Source of the DNA: Pratylenchus scribneri
Lineage: Eukaryota > Nematoda > Chromadorea > Rhabditida > Pratylenchidae
Assembly: GCA_030063045.1 (NCBI GenBank)
Contig: JAQSEB010000104.1
Coordinates: 310,001 to 374,000, forward strand
Direction: 5' to 3'
DNA: 64,000 nt
The notes below the pieces were generated by a model. That model saw only the letters and a list, made by a program, of their open reading frames with translations. It was not told the origin of the DNA and did not search any database. How positions within the stretch are numbered: the stretch's first letter is position 1; the number at the start of each line of letters is the position of its first letter. Below, one piece after another: positions 14,167 to 26,300 of this stretch. A program made the position numbers and the translations under genes.

Positions 14167-14651
14167 CATAATCGTAATAATACCCATAAAAAGAAAATCC
14201 CTCAAAATTATGTTTGATTTATGATGGAATGAATTATTGGATATTTTTAGGCACAGATTAAATTGGATTATTTACGCATTGTTTGCCTAAAACCAATCTT
14301 TCTTTGGTCTTTTATGCCTTATTCAAACTTTCATTAGCATCATCCACTCTGGAATGGGAATAAATCATCATTTCCCGAGAATGGGCGCGCGAATATCAAC
14401 GTGGACGAAATATGAGCCTTTTTATTGTTTGTTTAAATATTATTGTTCAATTGAACTATTCCCCATCCACCCTCATTTCAACCTTTCCCACCTTCCCCCA
14501 TATTGAACCCCTCCACCTCCCTCAAAAATATTCCCAAACCAAACCCAGACATAATATTTATATTTTCCAATTTTTATTTCAGAATAAATTCCGCGAATAT
14601 TTTTCCTTTTCCCATCAATCCAATTCAAATTCCAACAATTCGACCACCAAA

Positions 14652-16230
14652 ATGGTTCTTCTTTGCCTGCTGAACCAATCATTCTCCTCCTCCCAATCAT
14701 CATCGATGTCCCGATTTTCCCTTCCAATGTCCAAAACAACAACAATTTCGGCACCGAATAAATTCTTGGTCAAATTCTTCCTCCTCCTTTTGATCTCATC
14801 CATCCAAATTGTTTCCATTTCCGCTTTCATCATTCCACATGGCACCCAAATTGAACATGGTCAGTCCGTCCAAATCCCAAACCAACCCAAAAATATCCAT
14901 TTCATTTTATTTCAGATTTGATGATTTACAATCCAGCAGACTCAGATTCAGACTATAAAGGCTACCAGGATGATGAATCGTTGAAATTGCATGGAAGTCA
15001 GTCAAATTTATAAATTGATCCCCCATTTTACGCCATTTTCCATTTTTAGCCGATTTGTTGGTCCTTCATTCACAGCAAAAACATGTACGCAAATTGGGCG
15101 ATTGTGTGGAAGTATCCGACCATAATGCGACCCTTCTCAAGTCCATTAGTGAGTTAATGAATGACTAATGACTAATTAGTGGGGGGCATTCGAGGAACAT
15201 AAACATACCAAGCAGGAATTAAATTAAAAAAGAAAAAATAATAATAATACTATATTAGATGAATATTCCTCCCTACCATTCCCACCCATTCCCACTCATA
15301 ATTAGCAAAGAAAGTTGCGTAATGTTTTGCCATTTTTGACATTTTGAGGAAGTCGTCATCCATGTTTTTTCATGATTTTCCCATTCTAACTTTAATGAAA
15401 AACAAAATGGATGGGCAACATTGGTTATAAATATTTAATTAATTAATAACCAAACTACAATAAGAAATTTGTAAACTTTACTCTCTTTGCCCCAAAGGCA
15501 ATTTTGATACGTTTTTGTCCGAAAATGCAACCTTGATGGATGCACAAATTTATTTTTCACGGAAGCATTTCCTTTTGAATTGGAGGGAGGGGGGAATATT
15601 GCTAATGAAATTATTGGGGGAAGGAAAGTACACTTTTTGTACTTAACCGGTCTCGACAACTTTTTTGGCCATTTGACCTTGCGTAGAAATGTGTGAATTT
15701 GTGAAGGTCAATAGAAAAAAATACGGGAAAATGGGAGGGGGCGAATGAGCGGCGGTCAGCAAAAATTTAATTTATTTACATTGGCATCAATGGGAAAAGG
15801 GCAAAAATGGTTTAAAATAGAAATTGCGAAATGGAATAATTGGAATTTTAAATTTGATTTTGGGGAATTTAGGTCGAACCTCGGATTCATTGGTGGAATT
15901 GGACCCAAATGAGCAACGATTCAATGTGCACTATTGTGCCAATTCTGCATCCGGTGGCCAACAACAATGCGGCGAAAATTCCATTTGTGGCACAATTTAC
16001 CGTCAGTCATCCCAAAAATGAATATTTTGGATTTAAATTTGCCATTATTTTTAGGCTGGAAGAAAGCAATGGTCCGTGTGGACACGACGGCAGCATTGTC
16101 GGCCACAATGGCCGATGATTTGCCGGATATTTTCCTGCAGGAACAAGTGTTGGTGCCCAGTGGATGTTCTTGCCTAATCAATGCGGCAAATACAAAATTC
16201 GCAAAAATGCCAATCATCATCGAGTCATAA
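14652..16230 (+). CDS. Secreted cystine-knot-like protein (Spatzle/IL-17-like pattern)
   Basis: Five exons (14652-14859, 14916-14996, 15050-15148, 15873-16001, 16055-16230) join exactly to 230 residues. A hydrophobic segment at about residues 38-57 (FLVKFFLLLLISSIQIVSIS) is the likely signal or anchor, and a TTTATTTCAG lies 70 bp before the ATG. An acidic stretch (ADSDSDY) separates it from a C-terminal domain with six cysteines: LGDCVEV, HYC, QQC, NSIC, and a final GCSC after QEQVLVPS. That spacing, with a paired CxC at the end of a predicted beta strand, resembles Spatzle/neurotrophin, trunk/PTTH and IL-17 domains. I cannot choose between them by eye. It could act as an extracellular signal. 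Intron 3 is long (724 bp). Confidence 0.7.
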
Positions 16231-17417
16231 AAACAAAAACAAAAAAGAATGGAGGCAGAGCAGCAATTTTTGGATTAAAATTGATGCTTTTGTCCTTCTT
16301 CCATTTTACAACAAAAAAGTGAATCTCGTTATCCTTTTTGTCCTCCTCTAATCTTTATTATTTACAATTTAAATATTAAAATCCACAACAAAAAAAAAAC
16401 ACACATCCATTCATTCATCCATAATAAAATATTTTGGTTGATTTTTTTGTGTAAAAATTTGTAAAATATAATATTTTTAAATAATATTAATTTTTAAATA
16501 TATAATTATTTTCTCCCTTTTATGGTATTTTTAAGCCTATTTTTGGGCATCATTGAAAATGTCATCATTTTAAAATGTCAAAATTGTTTTCTTTTTTTTT
16601 TGCCTCACCCACTCTAAGTCCTAAATGACCTATAATTATTTGCCGGGTGCCATTCTCCGATAATTTTTTGCCTAAAAATAGCAAAAAATGAACTTTATTT
16701 TGGAGAGCATCATTTTCAAAAGGAAATTGAAATTAAAATTCTCACAAGAAAAAAAATTTTTGGCCGACTTCCTCCCATTCCCTATTTTCGAGCATTTTTT
16801 GGCATCCATTTTGGGAATAATTCTTTTTTGGGTCTCCGCCGTTCCATCGCTTTCGTCATTCGGACATTGTTTTTGTGTTGGTTGGGTTGCCCTAAAAATG
16901 GGCGGAAATGGAATTTTGGACAGACATTCGAAACCCATTCCCCACCCATTGCCCCTCAAGGCTCCATTAAATGTGCCAGCCGGCTGTCTGGATTTAATCG
17001 AGACGAGGGGGGAGGGGGGAATTGGTGACAACCAAATCATTCCATTCATTCATTCAGAACAAATAACACCCCCAAGGGGGACTCACACGGCCCAGACACA
17101 ACATGCGCTAAAAAAGTCGGCGTCATTCATCGACGATTTCCGGTGCCCCATTCGGCCCCAAATTGTCTCGTGGTGTGGAGGATTTATTGCCCGGAGAGCA
17201 TTTTGAAATAAAAGTGAAATGAATTTAATTTGGCTTCATGTCTCTGACTTTAATTAAAATTTTGTCTGTCTAGAGGGCAAATTCAAAATCGCAACATCAT
17301 CCAAATTGGCAGAAATAAAAATTGACAAATTAAATTCAAATTATTAATTACAGGAAAAAATTAATTCGACATAAAATAATCGGCAAATAACCGTCTACAT
17401 TTATTGACAATGCCATT
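16231..17417. other. Spacer with unassigned ORFs
   Basis: An open frame runs 16688-17206 on the plus strand (172 codons, ATG start), with two other open frames over its last 100 bp. One of these reads PFGPKLSRGVEDLLPGEHFE and ends in TGA near 17221, which looks like a real 3' exon, but no upstream exon could be tied to it. The rest is AT-rich. Confidence 0.35.
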
Positions 17418-17798
17418 TTAGAATGCCACCTCATTATCATTAGAGAATAAAATAAATTGTGAAAAATCCACATTTGGATGATGGGTTAAATTTAAAAAAT
17501 CATTTGAATTTCTTCTTAAAATATTTTTGGGGTCAAAGAACGGATCAAAGAAGCCTCCATCCAAACCAAAACCGCGCATTCTTTCCTCATTCAATTGAAT
17601 TCCCAAAAAGGAAATGGAAGTTTCCATTATGGATGAATCAGCAAAATAATTAAAATAAGATGATGCAAAAACCGGTGTGTGTGTCTGATTGACTCCAAAA
17701 GATTCCCTCCAAATATGGCGATGATTGGGTGCGGTGTTGAACTTTTCAGGAATGTCATGGACATGCCAATTCCCCTCCCCACCTCCTATTCGGTCCAT
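17418..17798 (-). CDS. Uncharacterised ORF, 126 residues
   Basis: A single open frame from an ATG at 17798 to TAA, with codon use like the confirmed genes nearby. It contains no signal peptide or membrane helix. It is rich in Asn, Phe and His (GFGLDGGFFDPFFDP near residue 85). It could be a complete small gene or the last exon of a longer one. No family recognised. Confidence 0.4.
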   Translation of the reverse strand: MDRIGGGEGNWHVHDIPEKFNTAPNHRHIWRESFGVNQTHTPVFASSYFNYFADSSIMETSISFLGIQLNEERMRGFGLDGGFFDPFFDPKNILRRNSNDFLNLTHHPNVDFSQFILFSNDNEVAF

Positions 17799-18187
17799 TC
17801 ATTCCCGCAAATTCCATTCTCCATTTTTGGGTAATTTATCTCCCCTCCTCCCCTCCTCCTCACACCGTGATGGACATTCACCCTTCGGCGGGGAATAGAA
17901 TAAATGGACACCCAAACCACCCAAGCAAACGGCCCCCTCCCCTCTCAGACTGGGTCCATTCCCCCCTCATTCATCAGACAGTCCCCATTGGCTTGTTCAT
18001 CATCAATTCCATCATTTGCCACCAATTTTTAATTGGGCCCAATTGCCACCCCCTTGGGTCCATTAAAAACGTTAAAAAGGGCAAATATAGTAGTGCAAGT
18101 GAATTTATATTTATTTATTCCCAAATCCATTCCCTCCCCCAACTTATTTCAGAAGTGGATGTCAAATAAATTATAAAAGCCACCCAC

Positions 18188-18574
18188 CTAGCCAAAATAA
18201 TGTTTTCGTGACTTCCGTGATAATTCCGGACATAACAAAAAAACACTTATATATAAATTAATTAGTCTATGAATGGGCCTAAAATGATAAACAAAACCAA
18301 ATCTCACGAACACCGGCGGATATTTATTTGAAAATACAAAATAGCCAACGGCATAATGCCTATATAAATTAATGTTGATGGCAGTGAAAAGAAGCTCATT
18401 TTCTTGGTAATTGGACCAAATTCCAATTTCTTTAAATAAAATAGAAATTAACCAAAAATGGAAATGTCCAATTAAAAAGCAGTCCAAAATGACGCCCCCT
18501 TCCCATTCTTGTGTGGAATACGGTCGGTCTTTCGGAAATAATTGCATGCAAATATTAAAATAAAATTCATTCAT
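18188..18574 (-). CDS. Uncharacterised ORF, 128 residues
   Basis: An open frame from an ATG at 18574 to TAG, with coding-like composition (LFPKDRPYSTQEWEGGVILD near the N-terminus, then aromatic-rich sequence). It starts 88 bp from the divergently oriented secreted-protein gene at 18662, so it may share that promoter region or be a gene fragment. I do not recognise it. Confidence 0.35.
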   Translation of the reverse strand: MNEFYFNICMQLFPKDRPYSTQEWEGGVILDCFLIGHFHFWLISILFKEIGIWSNYQENELLFTAININLYRHYAVGYFVFSNKYPPVFVRFGFVYHFRPIHRLINLYISVFLLCPELSRKSRKHYFG

Positions 18575-18661
18575 AATTCTAATTTTTATTATTCAATTTT
18601 CAAATATTCTTCAATAAATAGCAAATTTATATATTCGCTTTTCATCAATTCATTATTCCTC

Positions 18662-19382
18662 ATGCCCAACACGTGCAGAATCAACCACCGCTACCGTCTT
18701 TTTTACCGCAGCAATTTTGCCTCCTCTTCCCTTTTGTGTCCCATCTTTTTGATTCTGTTCGCCTCCAGCAGCTTTTGCCTTTTGGATGCTTCCGCACTGT
18801 TGCCAAAAGAATCGCCGCAAAAGCAAATTGTTGGAATGATAACGACGATGAGGGACGGAGGAGGAGTGCAAGAAGAAGCAATAAATGATGGCCAAAATGA
18901 CGGCGAAATGAGCGAAAGCAGAAAATGCGAGATCAAAGTCCACATTGTAAGTTAGCTATATTTTTTGGACTGTAAAAATTTGGCCATAAATGAGTGGAGG
19001 AAGCGGTTTCGAAATTGGAAAATAGGTACTTATGTACTTTGTATTCCCTTTTTTGTTGAGAAGGGGAAAAGTGAAGAGTCCCACCCTAGGGGCTATTTTG
19101 GGATAGGGTATCATCTACAGTAGCCCCCAATTACCATAACCCTGATTCGCTGATGACCAATGGAAGGCCTCAAAAAGGGGCAAAGTATATTAAGTACCGG
19201 AAAATACAAAATTAAATATCCCCGTTGGATGAATTTAATTAAATTTGATTATTTCACAGGTGAAGCAGGTTAAGGGTGAATGTGTCAGATTATTTGGGGG
19301 AAAACCGGCTTGCCAATCGGCGGAATATGTTGATCCAGAAAATGAACAATGCAGGGATGAGGAATCATCAATTTATTTGTAA
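18662..19382 (+). CDS. Small secreted four-cysteine protein, copy 1
   Basis: Two exons (18662-18946 and 19260-19382) encode 135 residues. A signal-peptide-like core (LLCPIFLILFASSSFCLLDA) lies near residue 25. A low-complexity, mostly acidic middle follows, then a C-terminal module KCEIKV...VKGECVRLFGGKPACQ...YVDPENEQC with four cysteines. The intron is phase 0 and falls between KVHI and VKQVKG. The gene at 22222 has the same length, the same intron place and the same module, so the two are paralogues about 3.5 kb apart. Function unknown; the module is possibly a disulfide-bonded extracellular domain. Confidence 0.75.
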
Positions 19383-22221
19383 TTTTTTATGTGAAAAAAA
19401 CACTGAAATATTCGCAAATTTCCAAAAAACACAAATTTATCCCAATCAAAAATGCAAAAATAACCTCTTTATTATTTATGCCTGCATAAATTCATTCATT
19501 TGTTTTTATTTTTGAAATAAAATCATTGCTGACGGCGGATTTAGCCAAGTGAGAGAGGATTTATATTTTTCAAAATTTCAATTTATTTGATTCGTTCATT
19601 AATTTACTAAATTATTTATTGGAATTTTTGTGCATTTTGAATGCCGGAATCCGTCAAATATATTCCATCCAAATCCATTTGAATTTAATTCTCAAAAATA
19701 TATTTGAAATGTACAAAAATCCAAAAATTGAATCAATGATCGCAGAATTGATCCCCAAAATTATAGCATTTTAATTTTATAAAATGATTGGAATTCTTCG
19801 CACAGACCGACAAATTTTGGAATTTATTCCCCATCCATCCATCCGTCCATTTAGTAAATTATTCTTTTCAATTTCAATTGATAATGTAATTTATGAATTA
19901 TTTGCCTCTGCTCTGATTAAATTTTAAAAAAATATGATGTTTCGAATTTGAATATTGCCATCGCAATTTGCAATGTACCAAGTACCATCATCATCCACAT
20001 TTCATCGCCCATTTATCCTCCTCCCCTTTCACCTTCCTTTTCCGGTATCATTTTTTTAGTATCAGAGGTACCAAAATCCCCACTACCAGCAAAAAGAAAT
20101 TATGTATTTAGCCGATAACATTTTCGTTTTTTTTTCATTTACAATTAATTGGAATCATCCATCCCATCCCATTTCCATCCATCCATTTTGGCTTACTCTT
20201 CGCCGCTAATAACCCTTCAACCTCGATGACATTTTATTGTATTTTGCCCTCATTTTGGCATTCCATTTTTGTCCATCCCCCAATCCCTCCCCGCAATGCA
20301 TGCTCCAATGATTTGGCTGATTAATTTCGATGATTATTCCTCCATCCATCCAACCATTGCTGCGCATTTTGTCCATTCATTTTGCCCCACCCAGTCCCTC
20401 ACTGACAGTCTATTTCGAGAAGATTGAATGGCGGGTATTAGGGAAGCCGGAATCCAAATAATTTTTTCTGTTTACTTGCCAAAATTCATTACAAATTTAA
20501 CATTTTTATTCCCCATTAAAAATGGGAGCAAAATACATTGGCATTGCCCCCTCCCTTTTCGGCATCAATTAGTCGCGCATCCAATTCCCCCAAACCTAAT
20601 CACCATTCATTTGTCATTTTTGAATGGCTCTTTTCATTTTTTTTACTCCTTTTGTCTCTATAAAATATCCTTTATTCCTCAATTGTCAATTGGTTATTTG
20701 CTGCCAATTTACCAAATTGGCGCATCCCTTGGATACCCAAAAATTCATTAGATTAGTTTGAATTGAATTTGTGTACCCATTTTTAAATGTTGTTGCTAAA
20801 AATGGGAAGTCAAACAGCACAGAAAGGATAAAATGAGAAATGCCGTGAAAATGGCGACATTTATTTGGACAATTCTTCCCCCGAGGGCATTAATCCTGAC
20901 TATATTGGACACATTTTGCCAGTGGCATAAATAGTTTTTATAAGGTCATATGAACGCATATATATATTTAGTTTTAATTCTCAATTTAAATTAGACAGAC
21001 GGAAATGCTTCAATTTTCGCCCACCACAATTTCCAATTCCAAGAAATTTAATTAAAATTTAAATAAAAGTTCAGTCTATCAATTTCGTACAAAATGAATA
21101 TAAATTTAAACGAAAGAATTCATTTCAGTTTATTTTTGTACTAATTCTATGAGGAATTCAATTGCGTAGTTAGTCATTTTTAGGGCAGATTTAAGTGAAT
21201 TTTCCAATAAAAATATTTAGAAGATTTCAGCCGATCCTTCATGGCATTTTTTGCCCCAAATTCCTCATTCCTTCTTCCTTTTTAAATCCTCTCATCTCTT
21301 CCTCTTCTTCTTTCCTTCCTCGGATGAAAATATTTTTATTTAGTTAAGTATATTTATGGTTTTTTCATCCTCATATTAAAAAAAAATTATTAATTTTTTC
21401 GGCTTTTTTCGGCTTCGGTCAAAGTTTATAAGAAAGGATTAATATTTTTTGGTTAAAAATACCAACATAGCAGAAGGCACTGACACTGACTAAACTGATT
21501 AGAAAAAATACTAAATTCGCTCTTTCTAGCTTCTTTTTCACAAATTCTTCCCCACCAAAAGGCCAATGAGCAAATACAAAATAATTTTCCGGAGGGGATA
21601 TATGTGTTGGATTGGGCGGGGAAATGCCAAAATATGTATCTTTGTAAGTGCCAAAAATGGCTAAGAAGGACTCACAGGAGACTAAAAGCTTTTCAGCTTT
21701 TCCGTCGGCAGAATTTAATTTGGCCAAAAAGGCAAAACATTGGGTTTAAATTCGTTGAGGACAGGGAAAAACAACCAAAAGTCCCATCTATGTTTATTAG
21801 CTAAATGTCCTAAATAAAATTCGAAAATGACTGTTGCCAATTTTGCTTACTAATTTTGGTGAACTTTGTAAATTTGAGATGACGCCCAAAAGCAAAATTC
21901 TGGAAAATGCAAAAATCCCAAACCCAATTAAATTTTAATTTTATTAGCAAAGAAAGTTTCTCTGGGTTCTGCTTGGATGATGCCAATGAATGAATGAATG
22001 AAAGGGACACTTGGGAGAATAAACCCTGGGGAAAAGTTCACAGAAAAATGAAAATGAGACACCCCCAAATCCGCTTTAAAATTATTCTACAGATTTTTTT
22101 AAAATTAGTATATCGCCTCCGACTCATTTTTGCTATTTTAATTTTTTGATATTTTTTTGGAATTTTTAATATTTCCATTCAATTCAGCAAATTATTTATA
22201 CCGTATTTTCTAAATAAAAAA
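19383..22221. other. Spacer between the two paralogues
   Basis: AT-rich with T/C tracts. It contains only the weak minus-strand ORF at 21419-21727 and spurious frames. A GGTACC-flanked motif lies near 19977-20080. No inverted-repeat element or RNA gene recognised. Confidence 0.4.
21419..21727 (-). pseudogene. Possible 3' exon or gene remnant with a C-terminal membrane helix
   Basis: An open minus-strand frame with coding-like sequence (YFGISPPNPTHISPPENYF) ends in a hydrophobic helix (ANLVFFLISLVSVSAFCYVG) before TAA. There is no ATG in frame. The frame begins after a TAA at about 21748, and a possible acceptor (CTTTTAG) lies near 21685. No upstream exon could be matched, so this may be an orphan last exon or a decayed gene. 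Confidence 0.3.
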
Positions 22222-22676
22222 ATGCGAATTCTGGTTTTGGCTTCACTCCTCCTTTTCCTTCCTCAATCCATTTTCGCCCAACGAAGACAACATCAACGTC
22301 AGCAACAAAATGCAGCCAATAATGGAGTTGATTTATTCAGCAATAGCATGGAAATGGATGAAGTGGATGGAAACAATGAACAGCAACAATTCAAAGAAGA
22401 AAGCCATTTGAAAAGGAATTTGGAATTGTGGATTCGACGTCGGCACCAAAAAAGGGAAATTGGAGAAGATGGGGGAGGAGAGGCCGATTTGGAGGGACAA
22501 AGTTGTAAAATTAAAGTGCAAAAGGTGAATTGTTGGCAAATATCCAAATAAGATGGAAATAATTGCAGGTGGAAACGGTCAAAGGGAAATGCGTCAAATT
22601 GCGTGGCGGAATGCGCGGCTGTCAAACCGACAAATACCTGGATCCAACCAGCGAGGATTGTATCGAATCAGATTGA
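22222..22676 (+). CDS. Small secreted four-cysteine protein, copy 2
   Basis: Two exons (22222-22524 and 22569-22676) encode 136 residues. The N-terminus is a clear signal peptide (MRILVLASLLLFLPQSIFA). A Gln/Asn-rich and then charged linker with a KRE-type basic site follows. The C-terminal module is SCKIKVQKVETVKGKCVKLR with GCQ...YLDPTSEDC, the same four-cysteine arrangement as the gene at 18662. The intron is phase 0 at the equivalent position, and is only 44 bp here against 313 bp in the other copy. The linkers are not alike, so selection seems to act on the module. Family and function unknown. Confidence 0.8.
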
Positions 22677-23304
22677 AAACATTAAAATTGGAATTGGCAA
22701 AAACGGAAGGTTCGGCTAACGGAATCGAATTCGAGTGCAACGACAATTCCCTCTCCCCTCCCCAAAACATATCTCAATCAAAACCATCCCATATATTTTT
22801 ATATTCAACACAAATGTGATGATCTCAAATTAACAAAAATGAATGCTTCTACAAACGGATTTATACTAAACACTTTTTATTTTTCATTCCATTCCATGAA
22901 TCCCCCTTTTATTCTTGTTTTGAGTTTTATTACTAAATAAACATAGACATTTAGTTTTATTTTCCGATTTATTTGCGCATTCTTTTCCCAATTAATTATT
23001 TACAAACATAAAATATTTGAATAAAAATTAAATAATTTTAATTCTCTATTTGGACACTTTTATCTATCAAAGAAAGGCATAGTGATAGGCAAAAACAAAT
23101 ATTTATACAGAAAAAAATAATTAACAAAAAATAATATAGTAATATAGGTAGGACACAAGAGTCCATTTTTCAGATCAAATACGGTAATGAATCCGTTGAT
23201 TAGTATAATTTTGTGATTTTTGATTGAGGTTTTTTGATAATATGGCTCAATTTGGCATCGGTGGAGGATTGGGGAATAATAAAGGAATAATAAATAATTT
23301 CGAA
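22677..23304. other. Convergent 3' spacer
   Basis: Lies between the 3' ends of copy 2 of the secreted protein and WDR44. AT-rich, with AATAAA-like signals on both strands. Nothing else seen. Confidence 0.5.
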
Positions 23305-26300
23305 TTAATATGGGAAAAAATTGGATGCGCCCGTTTGGAGACGAATTGCATTCACAAAAATTTTCAGCGAGCCGCCCAAATCAGCAGAAACAATAACATC
23401 GCCCATTGCACGTCGATCCCTGAAAATAAATTAATTATTTTCCCGCTATTTAATCCAATTTTCACCTTCCATTCCCAATTGTTTCATTCACACTTTGGTG
23501 GGTTGCAGCGGAAGCAATGGACAACATTGAGGAGGAATAGCCCAAAGAGGAGGCATTCAATGGCCGATTATTGGCGGAACGCCTTATCAATTGAATGTCG
23601 GTTAAAGTGGCCGTTGGCAAAGCCAATTTGCTGGCCAATGCAAGGAACGGTCGTTCAACACTGTTTGAATATCTGAAGGAGTGGAAGGAAATATTATTAA
23701 AAATTAATTTTTTATTTTGGAATCTAAGACGCCATTTGGTAATTTTATTATTCATTTTGGACCAATAAAAAATTTCTTGTACCTCGAGGAATCGAACTCG
23801 CGACCCTCTTACCATTTCCAGAAACATTAAATCGAATGACATACCAATGCGCTAAATAATCATATTGGCTCTTTCCCTTCAGCCAGCCTATGGTTTTTAA
23901 TGGGATATAAAGGGGAAATCAAAAATTTGCAGAATTCTCAAAAAAGTAGTAGGACCTAAATAATTTTTAAAAAATCAGTTCACTACGAAAAAATTAAGCG
24001 TATAAAACTAAGCCCAACTTTTATATTAATATACATTTTTACCTTTCTTTGGCCGATTGTCCTCCCCCATTCTTCTCCACTTTTGTTGCCATTTTCGGTG
24101 GTGATGGAGAAATGTTATTTTCCGATGGCTCCGGAGTACTACTTGCAATTGGTTCCATTTTCATTTTTTGTTGTTGTTCAATAAGCCAAGACAAAATTAA
24201 TTGCGGTTTTGGGGCAAATGCGGCCGTGGTCACCTTTTTAATAAATAAATTATTCCAATTTTTTAAAGAGATTAACAAACCACAGTTTGATGTGCTCTGA
24301 TTCGTTCCCATGCATGGTTTCGATCTTTGCGGACAGTTGATGAGGATGTTCTCCATAAATAGACGAAATTATCCTCAGAACCTTAATAAAATTACTTTGA
24401 TTGAATAAATTAATTTTTTTTCAAAATTACCGCTAACAATATATTTTCCATCGGGTGAAAATGCGGCACGAATGTGACTTTGTTCAATTTGAGCGCCTTT
24501 AAATTTGCTGAAAAAATATTTATTAATTTAATAATTTAAATGAATTAAAAATAAATACCAGCATAAATCCATGTCCCTTAAATCATAAATTCGAATCCGT
24601 GAATCATTTGACTGTAAAAAAATTAATTATTATAAAATTTAAATGAGTACAAACCGTGACTAGTAATTTGTCGCCATGAACGCCCAATGCAGTTATTTTT
24701 GTTTTGTCATTTTCACGCGAATTTTTTGCCTTTGAAGAGCGGGCATCAATCACCGTGTGATATTTTAATTGCTAAAATTAATTAATTTAAATTATTTTAT
24801 TTATTATATTTACATCGGTTGAATAAAAGAAGCACCGTCCGGAATATGTTCCCACAACAACAAATTTGCCATTTTTGACAAACGCAATTGCAGTGATATA
24901 TTTTACAACTTGCTTAAATTAGCAATAAATTAATTATTTTAGTTGGATTATTTAATTTTACTTCGACTTCATTCCAAACGGCCACCCGCTTTTCGGGAAT
25001 ATTCCAAAGTCGAATTTTTCCATCCAATGAACCCGAAATGAAATACCGATCATCTTTTGGCATAAAGGCAATGCAGGTGACAAAATCCAAATGTTGGAAT
25101 GAGCAAAGACATTCATTTCGGGTTAAATGCCAAAGTTTTACTTAAAATTTAAATTAAATTTAATTAGAAGAATTTATTTCTGACCTGTTCGATCCATTCC
25201 ACTGGATAGAATGAAATAATTTCGAGGTGACCAACTCAAATCGAGCACATCGGCGGTATGGCCGCGAAAAACACAAAAAGGCTTTGGAGAAAATATGGCG
25301 AAATTTGATGGGCAAGATGAAGAATTTCCTATGAAATTTTGGAAATATTTCTCTTTTTTTATGATTAAAAACCTTTTGTCTGAAATTGTTGTGCTTTTGT
25401 TGAAATTCCATCGGCCGATTGAGGTCTTGAAGAGAATGAGGAGGAAGAGGAGGCCAATGATCCTTTTGGCCCTTGTCCTTTACTTGAATTCGAATTTCGC
25501 TGAATTTTTTCGTCCATTTCTTTCCCATTTCCAATCTTTTCGTCGCCTCCATTTTCATCTTCCTTCTCTTCCTCCACAACACTTTCATATAAATCTGGTC
25601 GCATATTTCCAATGTGTTGCATCAGGGAATAATCCAAATTCGATCCAACTTCTTGGCCGTAACGTTCACGAAGAGAAGTGAAATAATTCAATTGGGATCG
25701 AAGAACCCTAAAAAATATTCAAATAATTATATTAAAATGTGAAAAAAACCAACCAAACTCGAACATTCCTATCTTGTCCAGCCGTAGCCAATAAACGACC
25801 ACAATCACTGTAAATTTATTCCCTAATATAATTAAATTATAATAATTTTTACCTAAATTTAATGCACCAAATTGCGCCCGTATGTTCATGATTTAATTCT
25901 TGGACCAATCGAAGTTGTTCCTTAAATAATAAATTAATAAAATATTTTCCAATAAAAATGTTACAAAATCGAATGGCCCCTTTTTGACATTTTTCGGCCT
26001 GCAAATTCCAACGGTCGAGGAGGTTGTTGCGGCGGAAGTTGGCCTCGATGAATTTGGTGGTTCGGCAGAATTTGTTGCCCTCATTCTTCGACCAATTGGT
26101 GTGGTAAATGGCACGGGCAATGATTCGGAAATGCAATTTGCCAGCGACAATTCATCACTGTCCGCAACCTTTAATATTTAATTTATTTAAAAATAAAAAT
26201 AAAATTACCGATGATGCACCATCCCTACTATCATTTTCAGCGCCGACAATTTTTCCAGATTTGTTTGTATTTTTCCTTAAAATTATTCAAATATTGAATA

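Larger units (their letters stand above)
5169..14651. other. Gene-poor 9.5 kb region
   Basis: No convincing multi-exon gene was found. ORFs of 60-160 codons occur on both strands but lack ATG starts, splice structure or recognisable domains. The best are 5349-5654 plus, 5744-5950 plus (an acidic run of six Glu) and its antisense. Contents that can be named are the GAACCGAA-rich stretch near 9200-9360, the fold-back element at 10886-11816, a C homopolymer of about 17 near 12561, a possible signal-peptide ORF at 13128, and the MITE at 13844-14166. It may hold regulatory DNA or UTRs of flanking genes. Confidence 0.5.

Noticed and set aside
16688..17206. 172-codon plus-strand frame
   Set aside because: Most of it looks like T-rich spacer translated; a different frame at its end looks more coding, so a gene was not called.
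24451..24480. CATCGGGTGAAAATGCGG, similar to part of a nematode microRNA
   Set aside because: It is WDR44 coding sequence (a WD-repeat FSPDG block) and no hairpin is seen.
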